Assembly: GCF_013201075.1 (NCBI RefSeq)
Contig: NZ_CP053708.1
Coordinates: 2,111,501-2,175,500 of the forward strand
DNA length: 64,000 bases
Direction of reading: 5' to 3'
Source of the DNA: Lichenicola cladoniae
GTDB taxonomy: Bacteria; Pseudomonadota; Alphaproteobacteria; Acetobacterales; Acetobacteraceae
In this document: positions 25,693 to 35,452 of the stretch, one piece after another
Numbering within the stretch: position 1 is the stretch's first letter
How the letters are laid out: the number at the start of each line of letters is the position of its first letter
Notes under the pieces: generated by a model
The model's input: only the letters and a program-made list of their open reading frames with translations
Told to the model about the DNA's origin: nothing
Databases searched by the model: none
Made by a program: the position numbers and the translations under genes

Positions 25693-26817
25693 ATGATACC
25701 CGACTTTCTTCGGACCGTTCTTGCGGCAGCCGTCGTGCTGGGCGTGCTGGTGTTCATCCACGAGCTTGGCCATTATTCGGCGGCACGGTGGCGGGGCGTG
25801 CATGTCGAGGTATTCTCGATCGGCTTCGGCAAGCCGCTGTTCCGCTGGCGCGACAAGCACGGCACCGAATGGCGCATCTGCATCCTGCCGATTGGCGGCT
25901 ACGTGAAGCCGCATGGCTTCGAGGGGCCGGAAGAGGCCTCGCCTGAGACCCGTTCGACCTGGCTGCCGGGACGCACCTTTCACGACAAGCCGGTCCTGAG
26001 CCGTGCCATCGTCATCGCCGCCGGCCCGATCTTCAACTTCCTCCTGGCGATCGTGCTGTTCGCGGTGGTGTTCGCGATCAGCGGCAAGCCGGCGGACCAG
26101 TCGGACTATGCGGCTCTGCGGCCGAGCATCGGCGGCGTGAGCGTGGGTAGCCCTGCCGACAAGGCGGGGATCAAGCCGGGCGACGTGATCGAACAGGTCG
26201 ACGGCGTGTCGATTCCCAATTTCGCGAACCTGCAGCGGCTGATCGGTGCCAGCCCTGGGCGCCAGGTGCGGCTCACGGTGCTGCGCGACGGCCACGAGCT
26301 TGATCTCCCGGTCAAGCTCGGTTCGACGACGAGTGGCGGCCAGGCGACCGGGCAACTCGGCGTCCAGGCGCAGCTGCCGCCGCCGAAGCATGTTTCCCCG
26401 GGTGAGGCCTTCGTCGCCGCCATACAGACGACAGGCGTGGTGATGGTGGGCTGGGTGTCCGGCTTCTGGCAGATCATAACCGGCCATGTCAGCCCGTCTC
26501 ACCTCGGGGGTACGCTCAGGATCGCGCAGATGTCCGGCCAATTCGCCGCTGCCGGCTTCACCAGCCTGCTGACCTTCATGGCGATCCTGTCGATCAACCT
26601 CGGCATGGTGAACCTGCTGCCGGTGCCGGTGCTGGATGGCGGCAGGTTGGTGTTCTACGCGATCGAGGCCCTTCGCGGCCGGCCGGTTTCTCGAGGCGTC
26701 CAGGAATACGGCTTCCGCGCCGGCTTCATGCTGATCGTCGGGATATTCCTGTTCGCGACCGTCAACGACTTGACCCAGTTCGGCCTGTTCGACTGGCTTC
26801 GTCACGTGATTGGTTGA
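25693..26817 (+). CDS. rseP: RIP metalloprotease RseP (site-2 protease)
   Basis: Intramembrane zinc protease that cuts anti-sigma factors or signal peptides in the inner membrane. Zinc motif HELGH lies in the first transmembrane segment, one PDZ domain follows (about residues 125-205, with DKAGIKPGDVIEQVDG), and the second active-site motif NLLPVPVLDGG lies in the third transmembrane segment. 374 residues with one clear PDZ domain. The start at 25693 follows AGGAGA at 13 bases, rather far; an upstream start inside the dxr overlap is less likely. Confidence 0.95.
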   Translation: MIPDFLRTVLAAAVVLGVLVFIHELGHYSAARWRGVHVEVFSIGFGKPLFRWRDKHGTEWRICILPIGGYVKPHGFEGPEEASPETRSTWLPGRTFHDKPVLSRAIVIAAGPIFNFLLAIVLFAVVFAISGKPADQSDYAALRPSIGGVSVGSPADKAGIKPGDVIEQVDGVSIPNFANLQRLIGASPGRQVRLTVLRDGHELDLPVKLGSTTSGGQATGQLGVQAQLPPPKHVSPGEAFVAAIQTTGVVMVGWVSGFWQIITGHVSPSHLGGTLRIAQMSGQFAAAGFTSLLTFMAILSINLGMVNLLPVPVLDGGRLVFYAIEALRGRPVSRGVQEYGFRAGFMLIVGIFLFATVNDLTQFGLFDWLRHVIG

Positions 26818-26926
26818 ACAACGGCACGTAACGGCAGGAGCGTGCTTGCGCTCTCGCCTTATATTCGGGTAGCTCGGCGCGAGTGGGTGCAGCCGGCGGT
26901 TACCGACAGTTGGTGCCGCACCCGGC

Positions 26927-29428
26927 ATGAAGCAAGCGGGCGATACTGTTCCTCGATGGAACGTCATCGCGTGTGGGGGATGGGTCGTCTTGTCCGGTAA
27001 ACGTTCTGCGCTGCTCGCTTCGGCCTGCCTTGTCCCTTTCGCCCTCGATGTTCCGGCTCAGGCCCAGGACGTCGCGCAGTCGCATCCTGCGACCCAGCCG
27101 GCCTCCGGCCAGGTCCGGCATCGCGCCGCGCATCCGTCGCAGCATCGTTCCGGCACCGTGCCGGTCGCGAGCGGTGGCACGATCGAGGCGATCCGGATCA
27201 AGGGCAACGAGCGTATCGAGACGGGCACGATCCTGTCCTACCTCGTCGTCCAGGCCGGTGAGCCGTTCAACCAGGAACAGCTCGATCGCAGCCTCAAGAC
27301 GCTCTACGCGACCGGCTTGTTCCGGGATGTCACGCTGCACCGCGACGGCGGCACTCTGCTGGTGACGGTAATCGAGAATCCGATCGTCAACCGCATCTCG
27401 TTCGAGGGTAACCACGCTGCCAAGGACGAGGATATCCGCAAGGAGATCGGCCTGCGGCCCCGCGCCGTCTACACCTCCGAGACCGCCAGCCGCGACCGCC
27501 AGAAGATCCTCGACCTGTATGCCCAGAAGGGACGTTACGCCGTCACCGTGACGCCGCAGATCATCCGCCTGTCGCATAACCGGGTCGACGTGATCTTCCA
27601 GATCACCGAGGGCGAGCTGACGCTGATCCAGAAGGTCAGCTTCGTCGGCAACAAGGCGTTCAGCGAGGCGAGGCTGGCGCAGGTCATCACCTCCAAGCAG
27701 AGCGCCTGGTACCGGTTCTTCTCGTCGTCGGACGAGTACAATCCGGACCGCGTCAAGTACGACGCCGAACTGCTGCGGCGCTTCTACCTCCGTAACGGCT
27801 ACGTCGATTTTACCGTCGCCGATTCGACTGCGGAGCTCTCCCCGGATCGCAAGTCGTTCTACGTGACGTTCACCATCAACGAGGGCCCGCGCTATCGCAT
27901 CGGGCATATCGAGGTGAAGTCGTCCCTGCGCCACGTCACGTCCGAAAGCCTGCGCCCGCTGATCGCCCTCTACGAGCACCAGTGGTACGACGGCGACGAC
28001 ATCCAGCATGTCGCCGAGGGGCTTCAGGATCGACTGCAGGCGACAGGCCAGCCCTTCGCCTCGGTGAAGCCCGAGATAGCTCGCAACACCGACAACCACA
28101 CGGTCGACCTGCTGTTCGACGTGAGCGACGGCCCGCGGGTCTATGTCGATCGCATCGACATCAACGGCAACACCATCACCCAGGATCACGTGATCCGCCG
28201 GCAGTTCGACTTTGCCGAGGGCGACCCGTTCACCCCGGCACAGCAGCGCCGGTCAAAGCAGAGCCTGCAGGATCTGGGCTTCTTCAACAGCGTGACGATC
28301 GATACCGCGCCGGGCTCCGCGCCCGACCGGGTCAACGTCAACGCCAACATTTCCGAGAAGCCGACCGGGCAGATCACCCTTGGTGGTGGTTATTCGACGG
28401 ATGCCGGTGTTCTCGGCAACGCCGGTATCAGGCAGTCGAACCTGGTCGGCACCGGGATCGATGCCAGCCTGACCGGCACGGTCGCTCAGTATGAAAACCA
28501 GGTCGACCTATCGATCACCGACCCATACTTCCTCGGCCGCAACATGGTAGCCGGCATCGACCTGTTCGACATCCAGACCGAGGGCAACAGCTCGAGCGTC
28601 CAGAACTATTACGAGACCAGGATCGGTGCGACGGCCCGTATCGGCTACGCCTTCAACCGTTATCTGTCGCAGTCGTGGAACTACTCGCTGATCCACCGCA
28701 ACGTGAACAACGTCTATTCGGCGGCCAGCATCTACGTGCAGGCCGAGCATGGGACGTCGAACCTGTCGCAGGTCGGGACGACACTCGCCTACGATCGCCG
28801 CGACAGCCGGTCGGCACCGCACAAGGGCTACATCATCACCGCCGGCGTCGATGTTGCCGGCCTGGGCGGAAACGAGAAATACGTCCGCACCAAGATCGAC
28901 ACCTCGTACTACATCCCGCTCGATTACCTGACCGGCAACCATGACTGGACGATCTCGCTCAAGGCCGGCGCCGGCTACTTGGCCGACTATGGTGGTGGCC
29001 GCCAGGACATCGTCGACAACTTCTACCTCGGCGGCGACAATCTGCGCGGCTTCTACGACGGCGGTGTCGGTCCCTATTCGAAGCCGACCAACCAGCATCT
29101 GGCGACCGATGCCCTTGGTGGCCGGTTCATCTATACCCAGTCCACGCAGCTGAACTTCCCGCTGCCGCTGTCTCCTGATCTCGGCCTGTCCGGACGTTAC
29201 TTCGTCGATGTGGGCGGCCTGTCCGGATCTCGCGTGCTCAACAATATTCCCAACCCGAGTGGCGATGCGATTCTCGGCAACAATCTGCGTCCGCGCGTCG
29301 GCACCGGCGTCGGCGTTTCATGGAAAAGCCCGTTCGGCCTGATCAACGTCGATCTCGGTCTCCCGGTGGTGAAGCAGAACTCCGACAAACAACAAGTCTT
29401 CCGTTTCGGCTTCGGCTCGCAATTCTGA
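26927..29428 (+). CDS. bamA: Outer membrane protein assembly factor BamA
   Basis: Central component of the BAM complex that folds beta-barrel proteins into the outer membrane. A signal peptide is followed by five POTRA domains (the first beginning GGTIEAIRIKGNERIETGTI) and a C-terminal 16-strand barrel with the loop-6 motif LRGFYDGG and a terminal aromatic beta-signal (VFRFGFGSQF). About 833 residues from ATG 26927; a TTG at 26990 preceded by GGGGGAT would give a tighter signal peptide (SGKRSALLASACL...) and is a serious alternative. It is grouped with ompH/skp, lpxD, fabZ and lpxA as in most proteobacteria. Confidence 0.95.
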   Translation: MKQAGDTVPRWNVIACGGWVVLSGKRSALLASACLVPFALDVPAQAQDVAQSHPATQPASGQVRHRAAHPSQHRSGTVPVASGGTIEAIRIKGNERIETGTILSYLVVQAGEPFNQEQLDRSLKTLYATGLFRDVTLHRDGGTLLVTVIENPIVNRISFEGNHAAKDEDIRKEIGLRPRAVYTSETASRDRQKILDLYAQKGRYAVTVTPQIIRLSHNRVDVIFQITEGELTLIQKVSFVGNKAFSEARLAQVITSKQSAWYRFFSSSDEYNPDRVKYDAELLRRFYLRNGYVDFTVADSTAELSPDRKSFYVTFTINEGPRYRIGHIEVKSSLRHVTSESLRPLIALYEHQWYDGDDIQHVAEGLQDRLQATGQPFASVKPEIARNTDNHTVDLLFDVSDGPRVYVDRIDINGNTITQDHVIRRQFDFAEGDPFTPAQQRRSKQSLQDLGFFNSVTIDTAPGSAPDRVNVNANISEKPTGQITLGGGYSTDAGVLGNAGIRQSNLVGTGIDASLTGTVAQYENQVDLSITDPYFLGRNMVAGIDLFDIQTEGNSSSVQNYYETRIGATARIGYAFNRYLSQSWNYSLIHRNVNNVYSAASIYVQAEHGTSNLSQVGTTLAYDRRDSRSAPHKGYIITAGVDVAGLGGNEKYVRTKIDTSYYIPLDYLTGNHDWTISLKAGAGYLADYGGGRQDIVDNFYLGGDNLRGFYDGGVGPYSKPTNQHLATDALGGRFIYTQSTQLNFPLPLSPDLGLSGRYFVDVGGLSGSRVLNNIPNPSGDAILGNNLRPRVGTGVGVSWKSPFGLINVDLGLPVVKQNSDKQQVFRFGFGSQF

Positions 29429-29435
29429 GGTGACT

Positions 29436-30383
29436 ATGTCTCGTTCTACCGGCGCCCTGCTTTTCGCGGGCGCCCTTCTCGCGCAGGCTCCGCTTGCATT
29501 CACCTCAGCCGCGTTGACGTCTGCGCACGCACAGCAAAGCGGCGGCTGGTTCGTCCCGAAGAGCAGCCAGCCCGCAGCCGATACCGCTCCCGCTGCCCAT
29601 CGTCGCACCGGCACGCCGGAGGCGCGTCAGGCCCCGGTCGCGGTACCGCAGCCCGAACCTTTGCAGGATGACAGCCAGGGCGGGGGGCAAGGTCAGGCTC
29701 AGGGTCCGCAGGTGCAGCCGGTCCTGCCGCTGCCGCCGATTCCGACACTAGCCGAGCTGCCCAAGAGCGCTCCCCCTCCGGCTGCGGTATTCGGCCTGAT
29801 CAGCGTGCCGGACGTGATGCGTCAATCGTTCGCCGCCCAGCAGGTTGAGAAGGTGCTCGGTGCCCGCCGCGACAAGCTGAACCAGGAAGCCCAGAAGGAA
29901 CAGGCAAGCTGGCGCGATACCCAGCAGCAGATCCAGGCTGCCAAGGGCCTGAGCAATGAGCAGCTGCAGGGCCGTGTCCATGCACTCCAGGCGCGCGTCC
30001 AGGCTGCGCAGAAGGATTTCCGCAACCGCAACCGCATCATCCAGGACGCGGCGCAGGTCGCGATCGGCCAGATCGAGCGGGAGCTGGTGCAGGTGATCAA
30101 GCAGGTCGCGGCGTCGCACGGCATGAACTTCGTGCTGCATCGTGAACAGGTCGCCCTGAACATGCCCGAGTTCGACGTCACCCCGCAGGTGGTCAACCAG
30201 CTCAACACGACGCTGCCCGCGGTGTTCATCCCCGCCGATGGCGTCGATCCGGAGCAGCTGGCCAAGACCGGAACCTATCCGACGACGGCGAACCCGGGCC
30301 CGACGCCCGTCGCAGCGACTGCCCCGGCACCCGCGACGGCACCGGCCCCGGCCCCGGCACCGGCAGCGGCGACCAAGAAGTAA
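29436..30383 (+). CDS. OmpH/Skp-family periplasmic chaperone with extended Pro/Ala-rich ends
   Basis: Skp-like chaperone expected to carry unfolded outer-membrane proteins to BamA, encoded just upstream. The core (about residues 118-270) has the OmpH pattern: FGLISVPDVMRQSFAAQQ, a long charged Gln/Lys coiled coil, then a tip-to-base return ending with FDVTPQVVNQLN. Unusual are a Pro/Gln/Gly-rich insert of about 80 residues between signal peptide and core and a C-terminal tail of alternating Ala-Pro, giving 315 residues against about 160-190 for typical Skp. The ATG at 29436 follows GAGG with five-base spacing; a GTG two codons earlier is possible. Confidence 0.85.
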   Translation: MSRSTGALLFAGALLAQAPLAFTSAALTSAHAQQSGGWFVPKSSQPAADTAPAAHRRTGTPEARQAPVAVPQPEPLQDDSQGGGQGQAQGPQVQPVLPLPPIPTLAELPKSAPPPAAVFGLISVPDVMRQSFAAQQVEKVLGARRDKLNQEAQKEQASWRDTQQQIQAAKGLSNEQLQGRVHALQARVQAAQKDFRNRNRIIQDAAQVAIGQIERELVQVIKQVAASHGMNFVLHREQVALNMPEFDVTPQVVNQLNTTLPAVFIPADGVDPEQLAKTGTYPTTANPGPTPVAATAPAPATAPAPAPAPAAATKK

Positions 30384-31480
30384 TGCTCTCACCGGCATCA
30401 GACGCGCCGGGCGATGCGCGTTTCTTTGCGCGCAGCGGTCCGTTCGGTCTGGAGCGGCTGGCCGAGTGCATCTCGGCCAGCCTACCGACCTCGAACCGGG
30501 CGAACGGTGTTGCCGCGTCGTTTACCGGCGTGGCACCGCTGCAGGCTGCAGGACCGGATCAGGTCAGCTTCCTGGACAACCGGCGTTACCTGAAGCAGCT
30601 CGCGCTGACCCGGGCAGGGGTGGTGATCGTCTCGCCGGCGTTTGCCGACCAGGTGCCGGCGACCAGCACGGCCCTGGTCACACCCGACCCGTATCTTGCC
30701 TGGGCGCTGGTCGCCTCGCTGTTCCACCCACGCTTGTCGGTCTCCGGGAGCATTCATCCCAGTGCCGTCGTCGAGCCGGGTGCCCTGATCGATCCGTCGG
30801 CCGAGATCGGTGCCTTCGCGTTCGTGGGTAGGGATGCGGTCGTTGGCGCCGGATGCTCGATCGGCTCGCACGCATCGATCGGCGCCGGGGTGATTATAGG
30901 CAGCGACTGCCGGATCGGGACCCATGCAAGCGTCAGCCACAGCATACTCGGCGATCGCGTGACATTGTTTCCAGGCGCCCGGATCGGTCAGGAAGGTTTC
31001 GGATTTGCTGTCGGTAAGGCGGGTTTCGTCACCGTTCCGCAACTCGGCCGTGTCCTGATCGAGGACGATGTGGAAATCGGCGCCAATGCCGCCATCGACC
31101 GCGGTTCAGCGCAGGACACCGTCATCGGCGCCGGCTCGCGGCTCGACAATCTGGTGCAGATCGGGCACAACGTGCGGCTTGGTCGCTGCTGTATCGTGGT
31201 GTCTCAAGCAGGCATCTCCGGCTCGACCGAGCTTGAGGATTACGTGACGATCGCGGCGCAGGCAGGGTTGATCGGCCATATACGCATTGGCCGGAAGGCT
31301 CGCGTCGGTGCCCAGTGCGGTGTCATGTCGGATGTGGAACCGGGTGCCGACGTGATCGGCAGCCCGGCAATGCCGTTCCGTGAGTTCTTCCGTAACGTCG
31401 CTGCCTTGCGGCGGCTGGCGCGACGCCCGGCAGCCTCTGGCACCGCGGCATCGACTGCGGGCGAGAATGGGGCGGGTTGA
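30383..31480 (+). CDS. lpxD: UDP-3-O-(3-hydroxyacyl)glucosamine N-acyltransferase
   Basis: Third step of lipid A synthesis. An N-terminal uridine-binding domain ([13 protein letters not shown]) precedes a left-handed beta-helix of hexapeptide repeats; the catalytic His lies in [12 protein letters not shown]. The C-terminus ends with an Ala-rich tail. 365 residues. The ATG overlaps the ompH stop by one base (TAATG). Confidence 0.95.
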   Translation: MLSPASDAPGDARFFARSGPFGLERLAECISASLPTSNRANGVAASFTGVAPLQAAGPDQVSFLDNRRYLKQLALTRAGVVIVSPAFADQVPATSTALVTPDPYLAWALVASLFHPRLSVSGSIHPSAVVEPGALIDPSAEIGAFAFVGRDAVVGAGCSIGSHASIGAGVIIGSDCRIGTHASVSHSILGDRVTLFPGARIGQEGFGFAVGKAGFVTVPQLGRVLIEDDVEIGANAAIDRGSAQDTVIGAGSRLDNLVQIGHNVRLGRCCIVVSQAGISGSTELEDYVTIAAQAGLIGHIRIGRKARVGAQCGVMSDVEPGADVIGSPAMPFREFFRNVAALRRLARRPAASGTAASTAGENGAG

Positions 31481-31499
31481 GGATAAGGGTTCAATCCCG

Positions 31500-32060
31500 A
31501 TGGACGGCCTGATGGATGGAACAACCCGGAACGATGCCCCGATGACACAGGACGTGACTGCATCCTCCGGCGTGACGGTGCCAGCGGATCATGATGGTCC
31601 GGTGTCGCAGGACAATGCGTTGGGCACGACGTTCGATGTCCTGCAGATCATGGCGGCGATCCCGCATCGCTATCCCTTCCTGATGATCGACCGGATGATC
31701 GATGTCGTGAAAGGCCAATCGGCGGTCGGCATCAAGAACGTCACGATCAACGAGCCGTTCTTCCAGGGACATTTCCCGAGCAAGCCCGTCATGCCCGGCG
31801 TGCTGATCATCGAGGCAATGGCGCAGACGGCGGCGGCGCTGGTCGTGCTGACGCTCGGCGACCGGTTCGAGGGCAAGCTGGTGTATTTCATGACGATCGA
31901 GAACGCCAAGTTTCGACGACCGGTGGTGCCGGGCGATCAGCTCCGCATCCACGTGGACAAGGAGCGCCAGCGCGGCAACGTCTACAAGTTCCGCGGCGTG
32001 GCTCGCGTCGACGGCGTGTCGGTGGCGGAAGCCCACTTCGGCGCGATCATCATGGAGTGA
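31500..32060 (+). CDS. fabZ: 3-hydroxyacyl-[acyl-carrier-protein] dehydratase FabZ
   Basis: Dehydrates beta-hydroxyacyl-ACP in fatty acid elongation; hot-dog fold. Catalytic His91 is in [14 protein letters not shown] and Glu105 in VLIIEAMAQ, with the family [11 protein letters not shown] upstream. From ATG 31500 the protein has 186 residues, about 40 more than usual, the extra part being an N-terminal Asp/Thr-rich region; ATGs at 31512 and 31542 are alternatives. It competes with LpxA/LpxD for hydroxyacyl-ACP, so its position between them is functional. Confidence 0.95.
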   Translation: MDGLMDGTTRNDAPMTQDVTASSGVTVPADHDGPVSQDNALGTTFDVLQIMAAIPHRYPFLMIDRMIDVVKGQSAVGIKNVTINEPFFQGHFPSKPVMPGVLIIEAMAQTAAALVVLTLGDRFEGKLVYFMTIENAKFRRPVVPGDQLRIHVDKERQRGNVYKFRGVARVDGVSVAEAHFGAIIME

Positions 32061-32244
32061 TCCGTCGTCGGTCCAGGCAGGCCGGACGCCGGAAAAGCCC
32101 CGCAACATGTCTTGTGTTGGACGTTTCCTTGGTGCTGCCTAGTCTGACTGTCGGATGGCTGTGGCTGGCGTACCGTCTTCCTGAATTCGCAGCCGAAGCT
32201 GGCCGTCTGGCCAAGCCATGGCGCATCTCGGAGTTTTTAACGTC

Positions 32245-33147
32245 ATGGCGGCTGATCTCGCCGGGCTGCAGCAGGCCGGGCGCATGCACCAACCCGCTCC
32301 CCAGCCCACCGCGTCATCCTCGACGATCCACCCGAGTGCACTGGTGTCGTCCGATGCGCGGATCGGCAACAATATCCGTATCGGACCCTGGTGCAGCGTC
32401 GGCCCCAATGTCGTGCTCGGCGACGATGTGCAGCTGATTTCCCATGTCGTCATCGACGGCCACACCGAAATCGGCGCGGGCGTGCAGTTCTATCCCTTCT
32501 GTACCGTCGGCCTGGCGCCACAGGACCTGAAATATCGTGGCGAGCCGACCCGGTGCGTGATCGGGGCGCGGACGGTCATTCGCGAGAACGTCACCATCCA
32601 TCGTGGCACCGCGACCGGCGGCGGGGTGACCCGGGTCGGCAGCGATTGCCTGATCATGGCCAATGCCCACGTGGCGCACGACTGCCTGCTTGGCGACCGG
32701 GTGATCATCGTGAACAACGTGGTCATGGGCGGCCATGTCGAGATCGGTAACGATGCGCGGATCATGGGTGCCGCCGCCCTGCACCAGTTCGTCAGGATCG
32801 GCCGCGCGGCCATGGTCGGCGGTGTGTGCGGTGTCGAGAGCGACGTGATCCCCTACGGCAGCGTCATGGGCAACCGGGCGCGTCTGGTCGGGCTGCACTG
32901 GGTGTGGCTGCGCCGCAGTGGGGTCTCGCCGTCCGACATGCACCGTCTGCGTCACGCGTTCCGGATGCTCTATCCGCGCCAGCCCGTCGGCACCCCGGTG
33001 TTCGAGCAGCGGCTGGCCCACGTCCGCGCCGAATTCGGCGACGATCCGCGCGTAGCGGAAATCCTGGGCTTCATCGACGCGCCGAGCCGTCGCGGGCTGG
33101 TGCGGGTCGCGATCAAGGGCGCCACCGAGGAGAGCGAGGGCGCTTGA
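32245..33147 (+). CDS. lpxA: UDP-N-acetylglucosamine O-acyltransferase
   Basis: First step of lipid A synthesis; trimeric left-handed beta-helix. Hexapeptide repeats start at IHPSALVSSDARIG; the segment NAHVAHDC holds the catalytic His, and a C-terminal helical domain follows (HRLRHAFRMLYPRQ). The start is placed at ATG 32245 because CGGAG precedes it at 11 bases and codon use is already gene-like there; ATG 32284 would give a more usual N-terminus. The stop overlaps lpxI. Confidence 0.94.
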   Translation: MAADLAGLQQAGRMHQPAPQPTASSSTIHPSALVSSDARIGNNIRIGPWCSVGPNVVLGDDVQLISHVVIDGHTEIGAGVQFYPFCTVGLAPQDLKYRGEPTRCVIGARTVIRENVTIHRGTATGGGVTRVGSDCLIMANAHVAHDCLLGDRVIIVNNVVMGGHVEIGNDARIMGAAALHQFVRIGRAAMVGGVCGVESDVIPYGSVMGNRARLVGLHWVWLRRSGVSPSDMHRLRHAFRMLYPRQPVGTPVFEQRLAHVRAEFGDDPRVAEILGFIDAPSRRGLVRVAIKGATEESEGA

Positions 33148-33989
33148 CCGGCACGCTCGGGATCCTGGCCGGCGGCGGACCGCTGCCGGGACGGGTCGCC
33201 GAGCATGCCGTGCAGATGGGCAGGGACGTGTTCATCGTGGCGTTCCAGGATTTTGCCGAACCGGCAATCGTGGGCAGCTGGCCGCACGAGTTCATCCGCC
33301 TCGCTGCGGCCGGACGGATATTGTCGTCCCTGCGAGACCATGGCTGTACCGAGCTGGTGCTGATCGGCCCGGTCCGCCGTCCGTCGCTTCGTGATCTGCG
33401 TCCGGACGTCGAGGGCGCCCGGATCCTGGCGCGGATTGGCCGGGCACTGTTCGCCGGTGACGACGGCCTGCTGGCCGCATTGGTCCGGGTGCTTGGCGAG
33501 GAAGGCTTCGTCGTGCGTGGCGCCCAGGAATTCCTGGGCGCCGGTGTGGGTCGGCTGGGAACGATCGGCCGTCATGCTCCCGATCACGAAGCGCTTGCCG
33601 ATATCGCGCGCGGTGTCGCCGTGGTGCAGGCGCTGGGGCAGCTAGATATCGGTCAGGGATGCGTTGTGCAGACCGGGCTGGTGCTGGCTGTCGAGGCACT
33701 GGAAGGCACCGACCGGATGCTGGAACGGGCAGGAACGCTTCGTCAGCCGGGGCCGGGCGGGGTATTGGTGAAGCTGGTCAAGCCGGGCCAGGACCGCCGG
33801 GCCGACATGCCGACGATCGGCCCGCTGACCGTGAGTAATGCCGCTGCCGCGGGACTTCGGGGTATTGCGTTCGAAGCCGGTGGTACCCTTTTGACGGATC
33901 CGGAGCGGCTGCGAGACGCTGCAGACCGGTACGGCATCTTCCTGGTCGGTATCGATCCTGCTTCATGCGGCACGGGCGGCCAGGACTGA
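33144..33989 (+). CDS. lpxI: UDP-2,3-diacylglucosamine pyrophosphatase LpxI
   Basis: Hydrolyses UDP-2,3-diacylglucosamine to lipid X in bacteria lacking LpxH, as most alphaproteobacteria do. It begins [18 protein letters not shown] and has the C-terminal region [27 protein letters not shown] typical of this (formerly DUF1009) family. The start is a TTG at 33144 overlapping the lpxA stop as TTGA, preceded by GAGGAGAGCGAGG. 281 residues. It completes the lpxD-fabZ-lpxA-lpxI block. Confidence 0.92.
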   Translation: MTGTLGILAGGGPLPGRVAEHAVQMGRDVFIVAFQDFAEPAIVGSWPHEFIRLAAAGRILSSLRDHGCTELVLIGPVRRPSLRDLRPDVEGARILARIGRALFAGDDGLLAALVRVLGEEGFVVRGAQEFLGAGVGRLGTIGRHAPDHEALADIARGVAVVQALGQLDIGQGCVVQTGLVLAVEALEGTDRMLERAGTLRQPGPGGVLVKLVKPGQDRRADMPTIGPLTVSNAAAAGLRGIAFEAGGTLLTDPERLRDAADRYGIFLVGIDPASCGTGGQD

Positions 33990-34005
33990 CTGGAGACACA
34001 CACCA

Positions 34006-34392
34006 ATGAGCAGCTACCTCCACACCATGGTCCGGGTAAAGAACCTGGATGCGAGCCTGGCCTTCTACAGTCTACTCGGCATGCATGAGCTGCGCCGCAG
34101 CGAGGTGCCGGACGGGAAGTACACGCTCGTGTTTGTCGGCTACGCCAACAATGCCCAGGGTCAGGCCGAGATCGAGCTGACATACAACTGGGGAGACGAT
34201 GACGGCTACGAGGTCGGCACCGGTTTCGGACATTTCGCGGTCGGCATGCCGAACATTGCCGATGCGGTGGAGAAGGTCCGTGCTGGCGGCGGAAAGGTGA
34301 CGCGGGAAGCCGGTCCGGTGAAGTTCGGCACCACCGTCATCGCATTCGTCGAGGATCCCGACGGCTACAAGATCGAACTGATCCAGCGCTAG
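34006..34392 (+). CDS. gloA: Lactoylglutathione lyase (glyoxalase I)
   Basis: Converts the methylglyoxal-glutathione hemithioacetal to S-lactoylglutathione. At 128 residues it is a standard bacterial GloA of the vicinal oxygen chelate fold. Metal ligands are recognisable: His6 in [10 protein letters not shown], Glu in [10 protein letters not shown], His in GFGHFAVGM, and Glu in [13 protein letters not shown] precedes the ATG. It may share the lpxI transcript (16 bases apart) and is followed by a hairpin at 34402. Confidence 0.95.
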   Translation: MSSYLHTMVRVKNLDASLAFYSLLGMHELRRSEVPDGKYTLVFVGYANNAQGQAEIELTYNWGDDDGYEVGTGFGHFAVGMPNIADAVEKVRAGGGKVTREAGPVKFGTTVIAFVEDPDGYKIELIQR

Positions 34393-34401
34393 GACGGTTC
34401 G

Positions 34402-34436
34402 TGCCCGGTCGGTTTCTTGGGATAGCCGGCCGGGCA
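34402..34436. terminator. Bidirectional hairpin between gloA and the orphan DHp-like gene
   Basis: TGCCCGGTCGG (34402-34412) pairs with CCGGCCGGGCA (34426-34436) over 11 bases with one G-T pair and a 13-base loop. It lies between convergent genes. No strong T-run follows on either strand, so termination is likely but not certain. Confidence 0.5.
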
Positions 34437-34511
34437 TATCCAACGCGTGAACTCGCAGGCTTATTCAGGCTGCCAGATCGGGGCAGGGGGCCTGCGCTCT
34501 AGGCAAGCGCG

Positions 34512-34943
34512 TCAGGCTCGATACATCCCCTGCGCGGGCTGATCGCGATCGGGTCGCTTCAACCGTTCATCGGCACGCTCGATCGTCGAGATCATCGCCT
34601 CTCCGGTGCGACGCGATACCGGGTCCTGGCTGAGTGCCAGCCGATCCGCCGTCAGCATCGCCGGCGACAAAATCCCCCGCAGGTCGTGGCGCATCTCCGC
34701 AGCCGCCTTGAGCAGACCTTGCACCCGCGCTTCGGCGATGGCCGCGCGATAAACAGCGTCGGTTTCGGTCGGGCTGGCACCGGGCCAGGCAGCTCGTATG
34801 AAAACGATCCCGCCCAGCATCGCGATCAGCGCGGGGACGAGCAGCACGAGGGCAGAGGGCGCGTGCATCCACGCCAGGACAAGCGAGGAGAGCAACACCA
34901 GACCGGCTATGCCGGCTGATGGCAGGAGCGAACGCAGCAACAT
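34512..34943 (-). CDS. Membrane protein with orphan histidine-kinase-like dimerisation (DHp) helix
   Basis: A 143-residue protein. Two transmembrane helices (about residues 8-27 and 31-50) are followed by a helical linker and a segment that reads like a HisKA H-box: AEMRHDLRGILSPAMLTADRL, then a second helix ending ISTIERADERLKR. The His-Asp-Leu-Arg core matches the phospho-acceptor site of two-component kinases, but the protein ends there, with no catalytic ATPase domain. It could accept phosphate from another kinase or act as a dimerisation partner; both are inference. Faces rpmH divergently; no clear ribosome-binding site is seen. Confidence 0.65.
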   Translation of the reverse strand: MLLRSLLPSAGIAGLVLLSSLVLAWMHAPSALVLLVPALIAMLGGIVFIRAAWPGASPTETDAVYRAAIAEARVQGLLKAAAEMRHDLRGILSPAMLTADRLALSQDPVSRRTGEAMISTIERADERLKRPDRDQPAQGMYRA

Positions 34944-35019
34944 GACGAACCGTTTGTCCGACGAAGCGGGCCTGAGCTCAAGCGTCCAGGACGATTCGCC
35001 GCGGCGTAGTGCGCCATGG

Positions 35020-35049
35020 TTGACGGTTCCGCACCCGGACGACTATAAG
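35020..35049 (+). promoter_or_regulatory. Sigma-70-type promoter of the rpmH operon
   Basis: TTGACG (35020-35025), 17-18 base spacer, then CTATAAG with a -10 of CTATAA or TATAAG (35043-35049). About 109 bases ahead of the rpmH GTG. The best promoter match in the window. Confidence 0.6.
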
Positions 35050-35157
35050 GCGCCCCTCTGGAGGCGTCTGCCACGTGCAGGTCGCTTTCGATTATTCGTG
35101 TCTAAGACCGGTCCGTGCTGACAAGCAGCGGATCAACTCGATCAGGAGAGTGCAGCC

Positions 35158-35292
35158 GTGAAGCGCACCTATCAACCGTCCAAGCTGGTCCGCAAGCGGC
35201 GCCATGGTTTTCGCGCCCGCATGGCGACCGTCGGCGGTCGCACCGTGCTCGCCAATCGCCGTGCAAAAGGCCGCAAGCGCCTCTCCGCTTAA
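35158..35292 (+). CDS. rpmH: Ribosomal protein bL34
   Basis: The 44-residue large-subunit protein L34. It starts with the invariant [20 protein letters not shown], continues [22 protein letters not shown] and stops with TAA. The start is a GTG at 35158 preceded by AGGAGAG at good spacing. It precedes rnpA, yidD and yidC, the universal order near the bacterial origin-proximal rpmH locus. Confidence 0.97.
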   Translation: MKRTYQPSKLVRKRRHGFRARMATVGGRTVLANRRAKGRKRLSA

Positions 35293-35452
35293 AACGGCAT
35301 GGTCCGGGCAGCCGCTGGTGGCTGCCCGGATGATGTATCTACCCCGGGCCGGTTGCGCCGTTGATCAAGTGATCGCGGCCAGCAACAGTGCGGACGGATA
35401 TGCCGCGAGGCATCCGGCTGGCGGCCCGGTCGGTCGCAGGAGCGACCCGGCC

